Shown: in pieces, positions 12,810-24,496 of the stretch | Numbering within the stretch: the first letter of the stretch is position 1 | How the letters are laid out: each line of letters opens with the position of its first letter | From: Diogma glabrata | Lineage: Eukaryota > Arthropoda > Insecta > Diptera > Cylindrotomidae | Assembly: GCA_963693315.1 (NCBI GenBank) | Contig: OY856186.1 | Coordinates: 98,612,556-98,676,555 of the forward strand | Direction of reading: 5' to 3' | DNA length: 64,000 bases | Program-made: the position numbers and the translations under genes | The notes under the pieces: model-generated | What the model was told of the DNA's origin: nothing | The model's database searches: none | What the model saw: only the letters and a program-made list of their open reading frames with translations

Positions 12810-13292
12810 TTATGAGTTGTACGCCTCTCGATGTAGTTGGGAGTAGTTCTTTTCAGCAAGTGAAAGGAAACTGGATGCATATAACACTGGTTCTTCTTTT
12901 CCATTAATAATATGCGACAAAATGGCTCCTACTCCGTAAGGACTAGCGTCAGTTGCCAAGACAATTGGCTTATTTAAATCATAGAGTTCAAGAAGTTGAT
13001 TATTTTCAAGAAGTGATTTTGATTTCTCAAAACACAATTGACATTCAGGTGACCAATAAAATTGTTCGTCTTTGTGTAACAAATTATACAACGCTTTTAA
13101 TTCCGTCGATAAATTCGGGATAAATCGTGAATAATAATTAAGTAATCCAAGATACGATTGGAGTTCCGTAATATTTTTTGGTGCAGGGGCGTTTACTACC
13201 GCTTGTGTTATGTGTTAGGCTGTATACCTAATTCTGAAATATTATGTCAAAATAATTCACAGACTTCTCCAAAAACTTGCTTTTCTCTAAAT
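12810..13292 (-). pseudogene. Gypsy retrotransposon pol remnant: end of RT and start of RNase H
   Basis: This is the 3' half of a Ty3/Gypsy pol pseudogene read on the minus strand. From 13291 downwards the frames show the segment that follows the RT active site in Gypsy ([12 protein letters not shown], then ISELGIQPN in a shifted frame). The connection segment ELQSYLGLLNYYSRFI comes next, then the RNase H start with TDASPYGVGAILS and YASSFLSLAEKNYSQLHREA. In the intact family these domains extend the new DNA strand and remove the RNA template. At least one frameshift and a stop occur near 13220-13270, and the frame ends at 12813, so integrase and LTR are missing here. The other half lies at 15050-15870, separated by the HINE at 13293-15049. 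Confidence 0.9.
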
Positions 13293-13414
13293 TAGGTAGA
13301 TTTCATATAAAAATCTACCTATTCCAATGGGCTTCATCTCGGAATTTCGGAAAAATTTTTGTGCCAAACGACTATATATGATAAGCGGAGACAAAAAAAC
13401 AAAAAAAAAAAAAA

Positions 13415-13655
<241 letters not shown>

Positions 13656-13659
13656 GATA

Positions 13660-14600
13660 TGAGATATAACGAAAACGACCGGCACTCTCACGGTCGCATT
13701 TGTTGAGGTAGATCAAAAAAATTTTCTGTACTTGTGTGTTTTAATAATATCTTGGACAAGTTTGTGAATCAGCAAAATCCGACACGTGGTTAAGAAACTA
13801 GAGACTTTTTTCTGAAAAAAATTGATTTTTTAAAACCGTTATAACGGCCGTTTGGATACTAGTATTTCAAAAAATTTTAAAAATTTAGAATTTTTGGAAT
13901 CTTTTTTATCAATTTGTTTTAAATCTAAATCCTCTGCAGTAAGAGGTTCCTGAGTGAGCGGCTCCAACAAAAAAGTTTGCAAAAAAAAATTTTTTTTTGA
14001 AACAACCGGCACTCTCACGGTCGCATTTATAAGGCCAGATCAAAAAACCTTTTCTAAAAATGTGCGTTTTGTTAATATCTTGGACAAGTTCGTAAATCAG
14101 CCCAATCCAACACATGGTTAAGAAACTAGAGGCTTTATACTAGAAAAAAACTCTGTTTTTTAGATCCGTTATAACGGCCGTTTGGATTCTAACACTTTTA
14201 AAAACTTCATAAATTTAGAATCTTTGAAACCTTTTAAATGAGTTTCTTTAAAAAAAAAGACCTCTGCAGTCGGAGGTTTCTGAGTGAACGGCTCCAACAA
14301 AAAAGCTTGTAAAACACAAAATGCGTTTGAATCAACCGGCGCTTTCACGGTTGCATTTGTGGAGCCAGATCAAAAAACCTTTCTTAAAAATGTGTGTTTT
14401 AATAATATCTTGGACGAGTTCGTAAATCAGAAAAATCTGACACATGGTTAAGGAACTATAGGCTTTATACTAGAAAAAAAAGTGGTTTTTTTAATCCGTT
14501 ATAACGGCCGTTTGGATACTAATATTTTTAAAATCTTCATAAATTTAGAATCTGTGGAAACATTTTAATCCGTTTCTTATAAATATAAACCTCTGCAGTT
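13660..14600. repeat. Three ~330-bp tandem units in HINE copy 1
   Basis: The landmark CCGTTATAACGGCCGTTTGG begins at about 13836, 14166 and 14496, a period of 330 bp. Each unit also carries ACCGGC(A/G)CT(C/T)TCACGGT and a CTCTGCAGT block. HINE copy 3 has two units (30861 and 31192). Confidence 0.85.
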
Positions 14601-15049
14601 AGAGGTTTTTGACTTGTTGGCTTCAACAAAAAAGTTTGCAACAATCCCCAACTACAATTTCCAAAAACCTTATAACAGTCAATGTCAACCTTATAACAGT
14701 CAAAAAATAAAAGATTTGAATAGAAGAAATTAATTTTTTTTTCTTAGAAATAAACTTTTTTGATATTTTGCAGTAATTGCACGACATATGATATAGAGTA
14801 GGTTTGTGTCATAAATTATCACACACATGTTCTGTGGTAGATTTGATATTTGTTTGTTGCAAAATTGGATACATATAATTTTGCTTGTAGGTAGCTAATT
14901 TTCTTTTTAAAATTTGTTCGATATCTGTTTGAAATTAGTTTGTTTTGTTTAAACTAATCTGATACATCAGATTCTACTGGCACACAAAACTGTCTGATCT
15001 CGAAATCTACCTATTTCTGGCGGATATACGTGCCGCTTGGACTTTTTTT

Positions 15050-15870
15050 TAATGTTATGTTTGTTGAGACGTCTTATAACTTCAAATAATCTTTTTTTAC
15101 GTTCCCCAAGAGTTGTCCTTCCTATTATTATGTCGTCAATATAGCATTCCACTTTTTCTAGTCAAATCAGAATCTGATCCATGGTGTTTTGGAAAATTGA
15201 TGGAGCAAGATGCAAAAATATCGACAATTTGCTATTTTGGCTAATATGTCATCAACTCGTGGTAACGGATATTGTTCCGTTTTGATATATTTATTGATTG
15301 TGACTTTTCAATCAATAAATATTATAACCTCCCCATTCTCTTTGGGTACAGAGACGATAGGGCTTGCCCAGTTTCTATGACGCACTGGTACTAATATACC
15401 TGACTGGCATAGACGATTAAGTTCGTTTTCTACCTTTTCTTGAATTTTAAAAGGAACGGTGTAAGCTCGATGGAAAATCGGTACAAAATCATCACACAAA
15501 TATATTTCCGCATTATACCCCAAAATAGACCCGTTACCCTTTTTATTAGAAATGACATTTAGAAAATCAGTTTTAATTACCTTAGAAATTTACAGAGACA
15601 CATCAGTAGTAGTTTTGATAGTACCTGATACAGGCCTGACTACAAAAGAATGTTTCCACCTCGGAATCAAAACATCTAACCATGTACGACCCAACAATGG
15701 GTCCTTCATGTAACACTCTGACAGTTATTCTTCTTACAACCTCGACTACCTGACCGGCGATGGAAGAATAAACAAGATGACTAAATATCAAGATGACTAA
15801 ACATAGATTGGTACTTAGCTAAATCTGTGACACTTGCCCCTGTAAGACTTTAACCTTCTCTCTAGCGGCA
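15050..15870 (-). pseudogene. Gypsy retrotransposon pol remnant: protease and first part of RT
   Basis: This is the 5' half of the same minus-strand Gypsy pseudogene. In order from 15870 down there is a decayed protease active site (TGASVTDLAKYQ, with the preceding catalytic Asp not visible). Next is the protease/RT linker DPLLGRTWLDVL in a different frame (about 15700-15640), then RT motif 1-2 (VENELNRLCQSGI, NWASPIVSVPKENGE, near 15440-15330), then YPLPRVDDILAKIANC. The frame then jumps to APSIFQNTMDQIL, so the block carrying the first catalytic Asp appears deleted. The active-site motif CYIDDIIIG follows near 15145-15120. Several frameshifts and stops make it non-functional. It continues at 12810-13292 beyond the HINE. 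Confidence 0.9.
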
Positions 15871-17096
15871 GTAAAGATAAACTTTACAGCCGTTTGCCGA
15901 AAAAAACTATTATTGAAAAACTAACAAAAGCGAAAATTTTCAGAAAATCCAAACCTACAATTGTATACTCCACAACATTTGGCCTATCGTTTTTGGGTTA
16001 TTTTATAGAAAAGCCTCAAATATTTTCAAAACTCTGTAGACCGGTCAAACTTCTACAGCATATTTACAAGTACATTAACAAAGTAACATGTGAAGTGGTA
16101 CTAATTTTTTTTAATTGGGATGGTAATTAGGGATTGAATTTGACTGTTTTTTCGCTGAAAACAATATTTCCCAAGTGCATTTCGTCATAACTCGCTTAGT
16201 TTTGATGCTACCTAGGGACATTTATTAATATTAAAAATAAAGTTTTTTTGAAAGCACTTTTAAATAGGTTCTATGAGTTTACTCCGAAAAATTCTGCATG
16301 GTTTTTTGTTTATTTTATATTGAAACTTTTAATTTTGGCGCTTGACGAATAAAAGCCAAACTTCAACAAGCTCCTTAGTCCTCTTAAGTAATTCGCGAAA
16401 AACCGTCTGGAAACGTGGGTTTCGGTTAATAAAATTGACATTTTCACTCGCGAATAAGTCGAAAAGATTTGACTTTCAGAAAAACATTATAAAACAAAAA
16501 ATGCTTCGAATTAGTCAATCTATCTATTCCCTGAAATATTTTTCACCCCCGAGAAGGGGTTAATTGTTAAAAAAAATAAGTAGCTAGTAGTAGTTTTTTT
16601 TTTCTCGCGGACGCATTTTGATACGTTGTTCCTTACACTTTTTTTAACACGTTTCAAAAGGAAACATCGATCGGTGAATTTTGCAGAAGCTAAAATCTAA
16701 TATATGACTCTCCTAAATGAAATTCAAAATTTTGCAATTTTTTATTTTTTAATAAAAATAATCGTTGTGAAACGAACATGTTCTACAACGGGATATTTCG
16801 AAAGCAAATGGAAGGAACATTTATGAAGTTCTTGTTTGGTAATTGTCCTGCACACACAAAGAAAGAATGTTATGAATTTTTCTTAAAGACGCATCATAAA
16901 ATTTGTATATGGACGCAGTAGACGCCAGTATAGTAGCCGTCCTTGTTTAATGCCTCATGGTTTATCTTAATATGCAATTTTTAGGATATTGCTCCTATTC
17001 TTAATGGAACGTTGTTGTTTGAAAAACGTTATGAAAAACGATATAATTTGATTTTGGTTGGATTTTAACTTAACAAAATTACCCTCCATTTATTCT
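15871..17096. other. No recognised gene; possible further retroelement flank
   Basis: The frames at 15894-16130 (+) and 16342-16563 (+) have no motifs I recognise. The first abuts the Gypsy protease remnant and could be decayed gag/pol flank. The stretch 16150-16560 reads like a degenerate non-coding repeat. Confidence 0.4.
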
Positions 17097-17294
17097 TTAA
17101 AAGAGTTGATTAATAATAATGTCTATCGTAGGTGGTTGTTCAATCTGATCGAAGCTTAGGGTTAGGAGAAATGATTGAGAGGAAGGAACATGAAGTTGAG
17201 GAACTGTAACAAAACTATGAATCCGTGAGAAAGTAAGATCATCAATGCCATAAGATTTTAGTTTATCTAAAAGATTTGTAAATTGGAAATTCAT
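17097..17294 (-). pseudogene. Possible Copia-type gag fragment
   Basis: The minus-strand frame begins with FTNLLDKLKSYGI and ends PPTIDIIINQLF, with a stop just after. In Copia-like Gag proteins of the UBN2 family, a leucine-rich LxxKLxxxGI segment is followed about 40-50 residues later by a segment directing an LL-EE helix; the order and spacing here fit that loosely. No zinc knuckle and no neighbouring integrase or RT were found, so this is at best a short fossil. It could also be an unrelated open frame. Confidence 0.35.
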
Positions 17295-17504
17295 CGCATG
17301 ACAATAAGTAATATTTTGTCTCTTCCGTTTGTTGTCAAACCCGGAAATTACTACACTTATAACTCAGAAGCTACGGTTCAAACTCGACTAGGTTTCTCTA
17401 TGGAAAACCCAGCTTAAAGATTTTATATTACAGCAAAATCCATAAAAATGTGTTCTACAAATTTTCTTGTAAAACAATACATATTCTGATTGTTAGATTC
17501 TTAG

Positions 17505-18030
17505 TCTAGATTCACATGGTTGTTTTTTCGTTGTTTTTTTATATCGTTCTACAACAACCAAAATACGAAGATATCGATTTAATTTTTTTCCCCAGCCATA
17601 ATATGTCAAAATGATATCTGTTTTGAAGCGAAAAGTCAAAATTTTTTATTATATGATTATTTATTTAATTTTTGGAATAACTTAACATATACGATTAGCA
17701 TAGCTAGTAAAGTTTATTCAGTTTTCATTTTAATTAATAGTTATAGAATTTTTAAATATTGACAATTATTTGACTGATAAAAAAGTAAAACAACTTATCG
17801 ACTTCGATAAGATCAAAGGAAAAACAACGATACAAAACAACCAAATATGCTCGAGATAATTTGGTTGTTTATATCGTTGTTTTTTTTGGTGAGCTTTAGT
17901 TTTGAGATTGACATAATCTGGCGCTACTTTCTATGCGTTTTTGAATGGAGAAAACAACAACAACAACAAAAAATGAAAATAAAAACGAGAAAAACAATCA
18001 AACAAAACAGTGAATGAAGACTTAGTTAAT
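17505..18030. repeat. Possible MITE with an internal hairpin
   Basis: Bases 17825-17882 form a hairpin: AACAACGATACAAAACAACC is matched by GGTTGTTTATATCGTTGTT. The outer ends (AGTCTAGATTCACATGGTTG near 17510 and an imperfect inverted match ending near 18025) may be terminal repeats. No target duplication was found. Confidence 0.35.
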
Positions 18031-18539
18031 TGTTAAAAAATTACTGAACTCTTGGTTTGTTTGTAAATGAGAATTAAATTCAATCAAATACCCGGGCCGA
18101 GTACCCAGAAGGGTACCCGATACCCGGTTTTTTGTATTTTTAGGACCCGGTAGAGCATAAAAAGGTGATTTCCGATTATATGTAAGTATGTAACAGTCTA
18201 AAAACTCTAAAATTTAATTTACAAACGAAAAAAAAAATTAAATTAATTTTTTACAAATACTTTTATAAATATGTAATATAATTTTATTTTATAAATATTT
18301 TAAAAATCTCTAACGAAAGATGTTTATCTTCGATGATCGATGAAGACTACAACATTTGGATCGTTGACGATTTTTTTACTGTATAATTCGACATTAGACT
18401 TTGACATTATATTTGACATTATAATTGTTTGCAATTTTAAATAATTAAGATTTTTGAGAGCAATTAAATCTTAGTAACAAAGAGAATCGTTTGAACTTTT
18501 CAGTTCGAAAGCATTGTTTTAATTTCCATTTCATTCATG

Positions 18540-18640
18540 AGAAACCTCTTGTATCGTGTTTGGTTCGAATCTACACCCATCAGAACCAATAATTCGATTT
18601 CATTTGTTGTAGACACGGTATGAGTTGCGACTTCATCATT
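18540..18640 (-). repeat. Divergent tRNA-like unit related to the 516-bp array
   Basis: GTGTTTGGTTCGAATCTACACCC resembles the box-B region of the tandem units that start 500 bp to the right. Its reverse complement gives a degenerate box B (AGATTCGAACC). The context (TTTTTGAGAGCAATTAAAT before, TAGACACGGTATGAG after) also follows the array order. It is an old member of the same tRNA-derived family. Confidence 0.5.
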
Positions 18641-19064
18641 ATTATCTCTCTGCAGCTGAGTTTCTCATGCATTGTCATGAAATTTCAAGTTTTATTAAAT
18701 TTTGCGATCCCGCAATCCCGGATTAATGAAAGAAAATCCCGGGATTACGGGATCGTCATATTTGCCGGAATTAATAATGAAAACGCGGAATCCTGTGGTC
18801 ATGTTTTGTTGATTTGTAATATTTTTATTTTTGGTTAAAGCCGTCATAGAGGATCCTATTTGTGTGAAAGTATACTAATTTATTGACCATTCCACCTAGA
18901 AGTGTGCAGTCGAAAAGGGCTTTTCAGCTTCCGGAAATATTATTTCATAATCAACAAACCGGTTTGATTAAAAATCAGTTGACAAATTATGTTTTTTAAA
19001 ATCCTATTTCTTAAATCTTTCGAAAATGTAAGAACTGGTTTTTCTTTATGTAATATTAATAAAG

Positions 19065-21168
19065 TATATGGGATTTTTTGCATTAAATTTCTAGACAATA
19101 CTTTGTGTGAATTCATAGAATGGGGAACATTTCTATTCTAATTAACATCCTAAGTCACGATTGTATAGTCATTATTGATTGTTTCCAATCAATTTGAAAT
19201 CAATGGCTGACACTTGGTCAATTTGTAGTTCTATATGTATTAACATTAGACTACATTAAGGGAATTTAAATTTTATTTTGGATTTTTGAGATCAATTAAA
19301 CTCAAGTAAGTAAAGAAGTAATTGGAATATTTTCAATTCAAAGGTATGGTTTGAAGTTTCTCAGAAAAAAACTACAATTCACATTTTACGTGTTTCGGAT
19401 CGGATTCGAACCTACCCTCGTCAGTGCCCGGCTCGAATCCTTGGGCAGACACGCTATCGATTACGCCGTTGAGGCGATGACAATTTCAAAGTTGAAACTT
19501 CTTCATCACTTAATTATTTTTTACTTAAGTTGAATTTTTCCACTGTCATTAGACTCCATATTATGGAAATGCTTTTACATTATATGGGATTTTTTGCATT
19601 AAATTTCTAGACAATACTTTGTGTGAATTCATAGAATGGGGAACATTTCTATTCTAATTAACATCCTAAGTCACGATTGTATAGTCATTATTGATTGTTT
19701 CCAATCAATATGAAATCAATGGCTGACACTTGGTCAATTTGTAGTTCTATATGTATTAACATTAGACTACATTAAGGGAATTTAAATTTTATTTTGGATT
19801 TTTGAGATCAATTAAACTCAAGTAAGTAAAGAAGTAATTGGAATATTTTCAATTCAAAGGTATGGTTTGAAGTTTCTCAGAAAAAAACTACAATTCACAT
19901 TTTACGTATTTCGGATCGGATTCGAACCTACCCTCGTCAGTGCCCGGCTCGAATCCTTGGGCAGACACGTTATCGATTACGCCGTTGAGGCGATGACAAT
20001 TTCAAAGTTGAAATTTCTTCATCACTTAATTATTTTTTGCTTAAGTTGAATTTTTCCACTGTCATTAGACTCCATATTATGGAAATGCTTTTACATTATA
20101 TGGGATTTTTTGCATTAAATTTCTAGACAATACTTTGTGTGAATTCATAGAATGGGGAACATTTCTATTCTAATTAACATCCTAAGTCACGATTGTATAG
20201 TCATTATTGATTGTTTCCAATCAATATGAAATCAATGGCTGACACTTGGTCAATTTGTAGTTCTTTATGTATTAACATTAGACTACATTAAGGGAATTTA
20301 AATTTTATTTTGGATTTTTGAGATCAATTAAACTCAAGTAAGTAAAGAAGTAATTGGAATATTTTCAATTCAAAGGTATGGTTTGAAGTTTCTCAGAAAA
20401 AAACTACAATTCACATTTTACGTGTTTCGGATCGGATTCGAACCTACCCTCGTCAGTGCCCGGCTCGAATCCTTGGGCAGACACGCTATCGATTACGCCG
20501 TTGAGGCGATGACAATTTCAAAGTTGAAACTTCTTCATCACTTAATTATTTTTTACTTAAGTTGAATTTTTCCACTGTCATTAGACTCCATATTATGGAA
20601 ATGCTTTTACATTATATGGGATTTTTTGCATTAAATTTCTAGACAATACTTTGTGTGAATTCATAGAATGGGGAACATTTCTATTCTAATTAACATCCTA
20701 AGTCACGATTGTATAGTCATTATTGATTGTTTCCAATCAATTTGAAAGCAATGGCTGACACTTGGTCAATTTGTAGTTCTATATGTATTAACATTAGACT
20801 ACATTAAGGGAATTTAAATTTTATTTTGGATTTTTGAGATCAATTAAACTCAAGTAAGTAAAGAAGTAATTGGAATATTTTCAATTCAAAGGTATGGTAA
20901 ATTCAACTTAAGTAAAAAATAATTAAGTGATGAAGAAGTTTCAACTTTGAAATTGTCATCGCCTCAACGGCGTAATCGATAGCGTGTCTGCCCAAGGATT
21001 CGAGCCGGGCACTGACGAGGGTAGGTTCGAATCCGATCCGAAACACGTAAAATGTGAATTGTAGTTTTTTTCTGAGAAACTTCAAACCATACCTTTGAAT
21101 TGAAAATATTCCAATTACTTCTTTACTTACTTGAGTTTAATTGATCTCAAAAATCCAAAATTATTAAA
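19065..21168. repeat. 516-bp tandem array with tRNA-like units; last unit inverted
   Basis: TATATGGGATTTTTTGC recurs at 19065, 19581, 20097 and 20613, a period of exactly 516 bp. The units differ by only a few point changes. The fourth unit stops at about 20897 and is joined directly to an inverted copy of the unit centre running to about 21168. Each unit contains the same 60-codon frame, which overlies the tRNA-like segment and is unlikely to be protein. A diverged relative of the whole unit lies at 50770-51240. Near-identity suggests recent amplification or homogenisation. Confidence 0.95.
19395..19480 (-). repeat. tRNA-derived sequence in each 516-bp unit (first copy)
   Basis: On the minus strand the segment holds a box-A-like GGCGTAATCGATAGCG and, about 50 bases later, a perfect box B GGTTCGAATCC, the internal RNA polymerase III promoter layout of tRNAs. 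It recurs at 19911-19996, 20427-20512 and, on the plus strand, 20956-21040. The region where the anticodon arm should be has extra bases, so I read it as a tRNA-derived pseudogene or SINE head, not a working tRNA. The box A resembles tRNA-Arg, but that is a guess. Confidence 0.55.
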
Positions 21169-21239
21169 GTTTTATTTTGGTTCTTGAATTTTTATTTTTT
21201 TAAGAAGTTGAATTAGTAAGCTAATTTTTTGATATATAT

Positions 21240-22260
21240 GGGTAGTTCTACACACGAAAGAAGAAAATGGAGCTAATTACGGCACGACATGTTTTTTGCG
21301 TATAAGTTCTGGCAACTAGTTTTAGTTAAAGTAGATGACGTTCTTTCCACTTTTCTGAATGTGGCCAGTCAAAAAAAAAAAAAAAACAAAACACTACAAT
21401 AGTCAAAATTAAAAAATATCCTTCTTAATCCTAAATTAACTCAAAATTATCTTAATATTATCTCAAAATACGAAATAAACATTTATCTAAGTTTGCCCGC
21501 TTTTAAATCTTCCAGGGGACTGAGAACAGGGGACTGATAATTTATCAGTATTTCGCTTAAAAATGACAAAATTACGTCTAAAAAAAAAATAAACGGATTC
21601 TATACCAAGGCAATACATATTCACGACGTATAAAACTAAAAAATTACCTGTAATTAAAACACTTTTTACGAAAATACTTGCCAGGGGACTGATAATTTGA
21701 CTGGACAACACACGATCTTGCTACTAATGATGACTGTTTTGCATGATAAAACCTCGGACTAAGTAAAACACTTGCAATATAATATTTATTGAACTTTAAT
21801 TAATTCCTGTGACGAGCGATAACTTGATAGAAATATGAATTTCCAATATTTTCAATGTGTTTTGATTGGGCAGGAGAATAATAACAAATTGGTGGGACAA
21901 ACTTTAATAGGATATATCTAATATGAAATATAGAGTAATGTTATAATTATTTACACACTATTAAAGCATCATTATTCAAAATTATTACTACAGAGTAAAT
22001 TTGTCTCTACACACTTAGAATCATTGATTATTTAGTTTACCAGATTTGAATTTTAAGGTGGGACACGCCAGGGGACGGATAATTTGACGTTTTGAATAAT
22101 TGTTTTTCTAAGACATATATTTCGAAACGGGTTTATTTTGGGTGACTAGCTAGACATAGTTAAGGTTTACAAATTTCATGTGAAAAAAAATTTTTTTTTT
22201 TCATATTAATATACGAAATAAGCAGAGCCCTCCAAAATTCCTATGTTTGTAGAACTACCC
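21240..22260. mobile_element. MITE with GGGTAGTTCTACA inverted ends
   Basis: The left GGGTAGTTCTACA and right TGTAGAACTACCC are exact inverted repeats. The flanking octamers ATATATAT and ATTTATAC match at 6 of 8 positions, so an old 8-bp target duplication is possible but weak. CAGGGGACTGATAATTT-type words are repeated inside near 21515, 21528, 21682 and 22070. The 74-aa minus-strand frame at 21487-21711 overlies these repeats. Confidence 0.65.
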
Positions 22261-22823
22261 ATTTATACTTTTTGACACTAGACGAATAATTATTTGTGGT
22301 TTTCCATCCCATCCTGGGATCCCGGGATCCGAGGATTTAAAATCTATAAATCCCGTAGTCCCGCTCCCGGGATTCATTAAATGCTACGGGATTGCAATCC
22401 CTAATGGGAAGTTGTGGTTTCGGGTCTTTATGAATTTTTATGATGCCTTTACGTTTCAAGACCTCCTGAAGCTGTTTAGGAAATTTTTAGCTGGCAGTCT
22501 GTATGTATGTGTGTGTATATGTTTCAATTTCATTGAAAATGACGTAGTCAACCTAATTGGATGACAAAAGGTATTTTGGATACTGTTTCTGATCGTGAAC
22601 ACTACTTCAAATTAAAATGGTTAGATCCTGCTGATGAGTATACTAAAAAACGTTACACTGAAAAAAAAGTTATGATTTGTATTAAAAGTTTAATTAAATC
22701 TACGAATTTGTTAATGAGTTGGCGCTAATAAACGCCATTTATTAACATAATGATATAATTAATGTTAATTGACGAGCCGGTGGACGGCTGTAAACTCTAC
22801 AGAATACTGTGACACATATTAAT

Positions 22824-23784
22824 TAGTGATGGGAACAATCGAATAAAAACAATCGAATTATTCGATTGTTGAAATATTTCGAATTATTCAATTGTCCGAA
22901 TAACTATTCGAATAAAAAATTCATTCGAATAAAACTAGTTACTAGTTTTTTTATTCGAAGTGTTTTCATTACTAGTTTTTTTATTCGAAATGTTTTCATT
23001 ACTAGTTATTTTAGTCGAAGTGATTTGATTACTAGTTTTTTTATTCGAAGGGTTTTTACTATTAGTTTTGTTATTCGAAAGGTTTTTTTATTCGAAGTGT
23101 TTTTTTATTCGAAGTGTTTTTACTCCTAGTTTTTTTATTCGAAAGGTTTTTTATTCGAATAACTATTTTTTTATCCGAGAGAATTTGGAACCGAGAGATT
23201 CATTCGTTTTAAAATTAGTAGTTGAATGGAACAATCGAATAAATAGTTATCGAGTTTACAACATAAATTTATTGATTTTTACGAAAGTGCCAATGAATCA
23301 GCAGATAGTATTTTTAGCTGTAATTCTGAGTCCTTAAAAGCTTTAAATTTGAATTTGTCTAGTGTTACTGCATCGGGGACTGATAAAATGCCATCATCCA
23401 TTATACTTGAACTCTAAAAGTGATAACCAAACAAATTAGAATAAAATACTGAAAGTCCATGTGATATTAATTTTTAAAAGATGTTGTAGCTAGATCGTTT
23501 ATCTCAATACTCAATACTGAAAATACGCATATTCATATTCATATTCAATTTATTCATCCTTACCTAGTTAACAAAACAGAAACACAATTTTTTTATTAAG
23601 TTTTTTTTTAAACTGGAAAATGAAGTGGCCGAAATCCAACGAGTTTTGTAGTTTTGTGTCCCTAGAGGTCTTATGTCCTACTTTGTTGACGACAAAAAAA
23701 CACTTCGAATAATTATTCGATTGTTACAACATGTCGACTACTATTTATTCGATTGTGGAAACCATTCGATTGTTCCCATCACTA
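22824..23784. mobile_element. hAT-family MITE with exact 8-bp target duplication
   Basis: The ends are inverted: TAGTGATGGGAACAATCGAA on the left and its counterpart ending CAATCG...TTCCCATCACTA reversed on the right. ATATTAAT lies directly outside both ends (22816-22823 and 23785-23792). An 8-bp duplication with T/CAGTG-type ends is characteristic of hAT. The interior is a 30-bp tandem repeat plus scattered TTCGATTG/CAATCGAA words. No transposase frame is visible. The plus-strand frames at 22866-23337 are translations of the repeat. Confidence 0.88.
22930..23170. repeat. 30-bp degenerate tandem repeat inside the hAT MITE
   Basis: Units of the form ACTAGTTTTTTTATTCGAA plus GTGTTTTCATT repeat about eight times, giving a false 10-residue protein repeat when translated. 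Confidence 0.85.
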
Positions 23785-23792
23785 ATATTAAT

Positions 23793-24496
23793 GTTGCTAA
23801 ACTACTTATCATTTCATCTGCAAAGAAAAGGAGTAATGGAAATAATAAAGAAATATTATTATTATGCTGATTAGGGAAGGAACGTCACATCATTTCTAAA
23901 TGTATTTTCCATTTAACTTAAGATTATTTCCGTTGCTTTGTTAATATCTTTTGAAATGTTTGTCGCTTTTGACTGAAAAAACTTATTCTTTTCATTATAT
24001 GTAACAAGTAATAATTAAACCAAAACGTAAATAATAGAACACAAACCAACTCAATCATTTTTGTACAAACATACTACTCGTACGTACGTTGAAAAGAAAT
24101 ATAAAAAAATGATTATAATGATTACAAAAGTCCTAGTCATATACAGCAATATCTTATGAGATAAGGAAATAGTCCATTATATAAATTGAATTTTTTTCAA
24201 ATTTTTTATATTTATGTGAATTAAATAAAATAATAATGCATATATAAATAATGGCTGACGTTTTAAAATTAAGTTTAAATTTAGTTATTCTTAGACTGTT
24301 CTTTGTATATAGAATATATAGATATATCGTTTTAGTTTAATGATGATTGTTTTAAAAATATTACTTTATTCTCTTTCATTTATTAATATCAGCTTTATTT
24401 GTATATTTTTTCCGTAATAATGGCATGTATTATTGTATTGTTTTCTAACCTATAGCCTAATGAACTTAACTTATAGATTATTTTCTTTAAACTTAT
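23793..24496. other. AT-rich sequence, no gene seen
   Basis: No element end, RNA gene or protein-like frame noticed. Confidence 0.5.

Larger units (their letters stand above)
18703..22403. mobile_element. Possible 3.7-kb hAT-like nest bounded by CCCGGGATT-rich inverted ends
   Basis: The left end has GCAATCCCGGATTAATGAA...AATCCCGGGATTACGGGATC. The right end, reversed, has GCAATCCCGTAGCATTTAATG...AATCCCGGGAG...CGGGATT. The order and wording of these blocks match in inverted orientation. They would enclose both the tandem array (19065-21168) and the MITE (21240-22260). No 8-bp target duplication is evident, so the two ends could instead be separate relics. Confidence 0.35.

Noticed and set aside
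19351..21085. A 60-aa protein repeated four times
   Set aside because: The frame overlies the tRNA-like box B region of a tandem repeat, has no protein features, and is copied only because the DNA unit is copied.
19065..21168. CRISPR array
   Set aside because: Repeats are 516 bp, contiguous and near-identical without spacers, and the window is eukaryotic.
22866..23337. Hydrophobic protein with a 10-residue repeat
   Set aside because: Translation of the 30-bp tandem repeat inside a hAT MITE.
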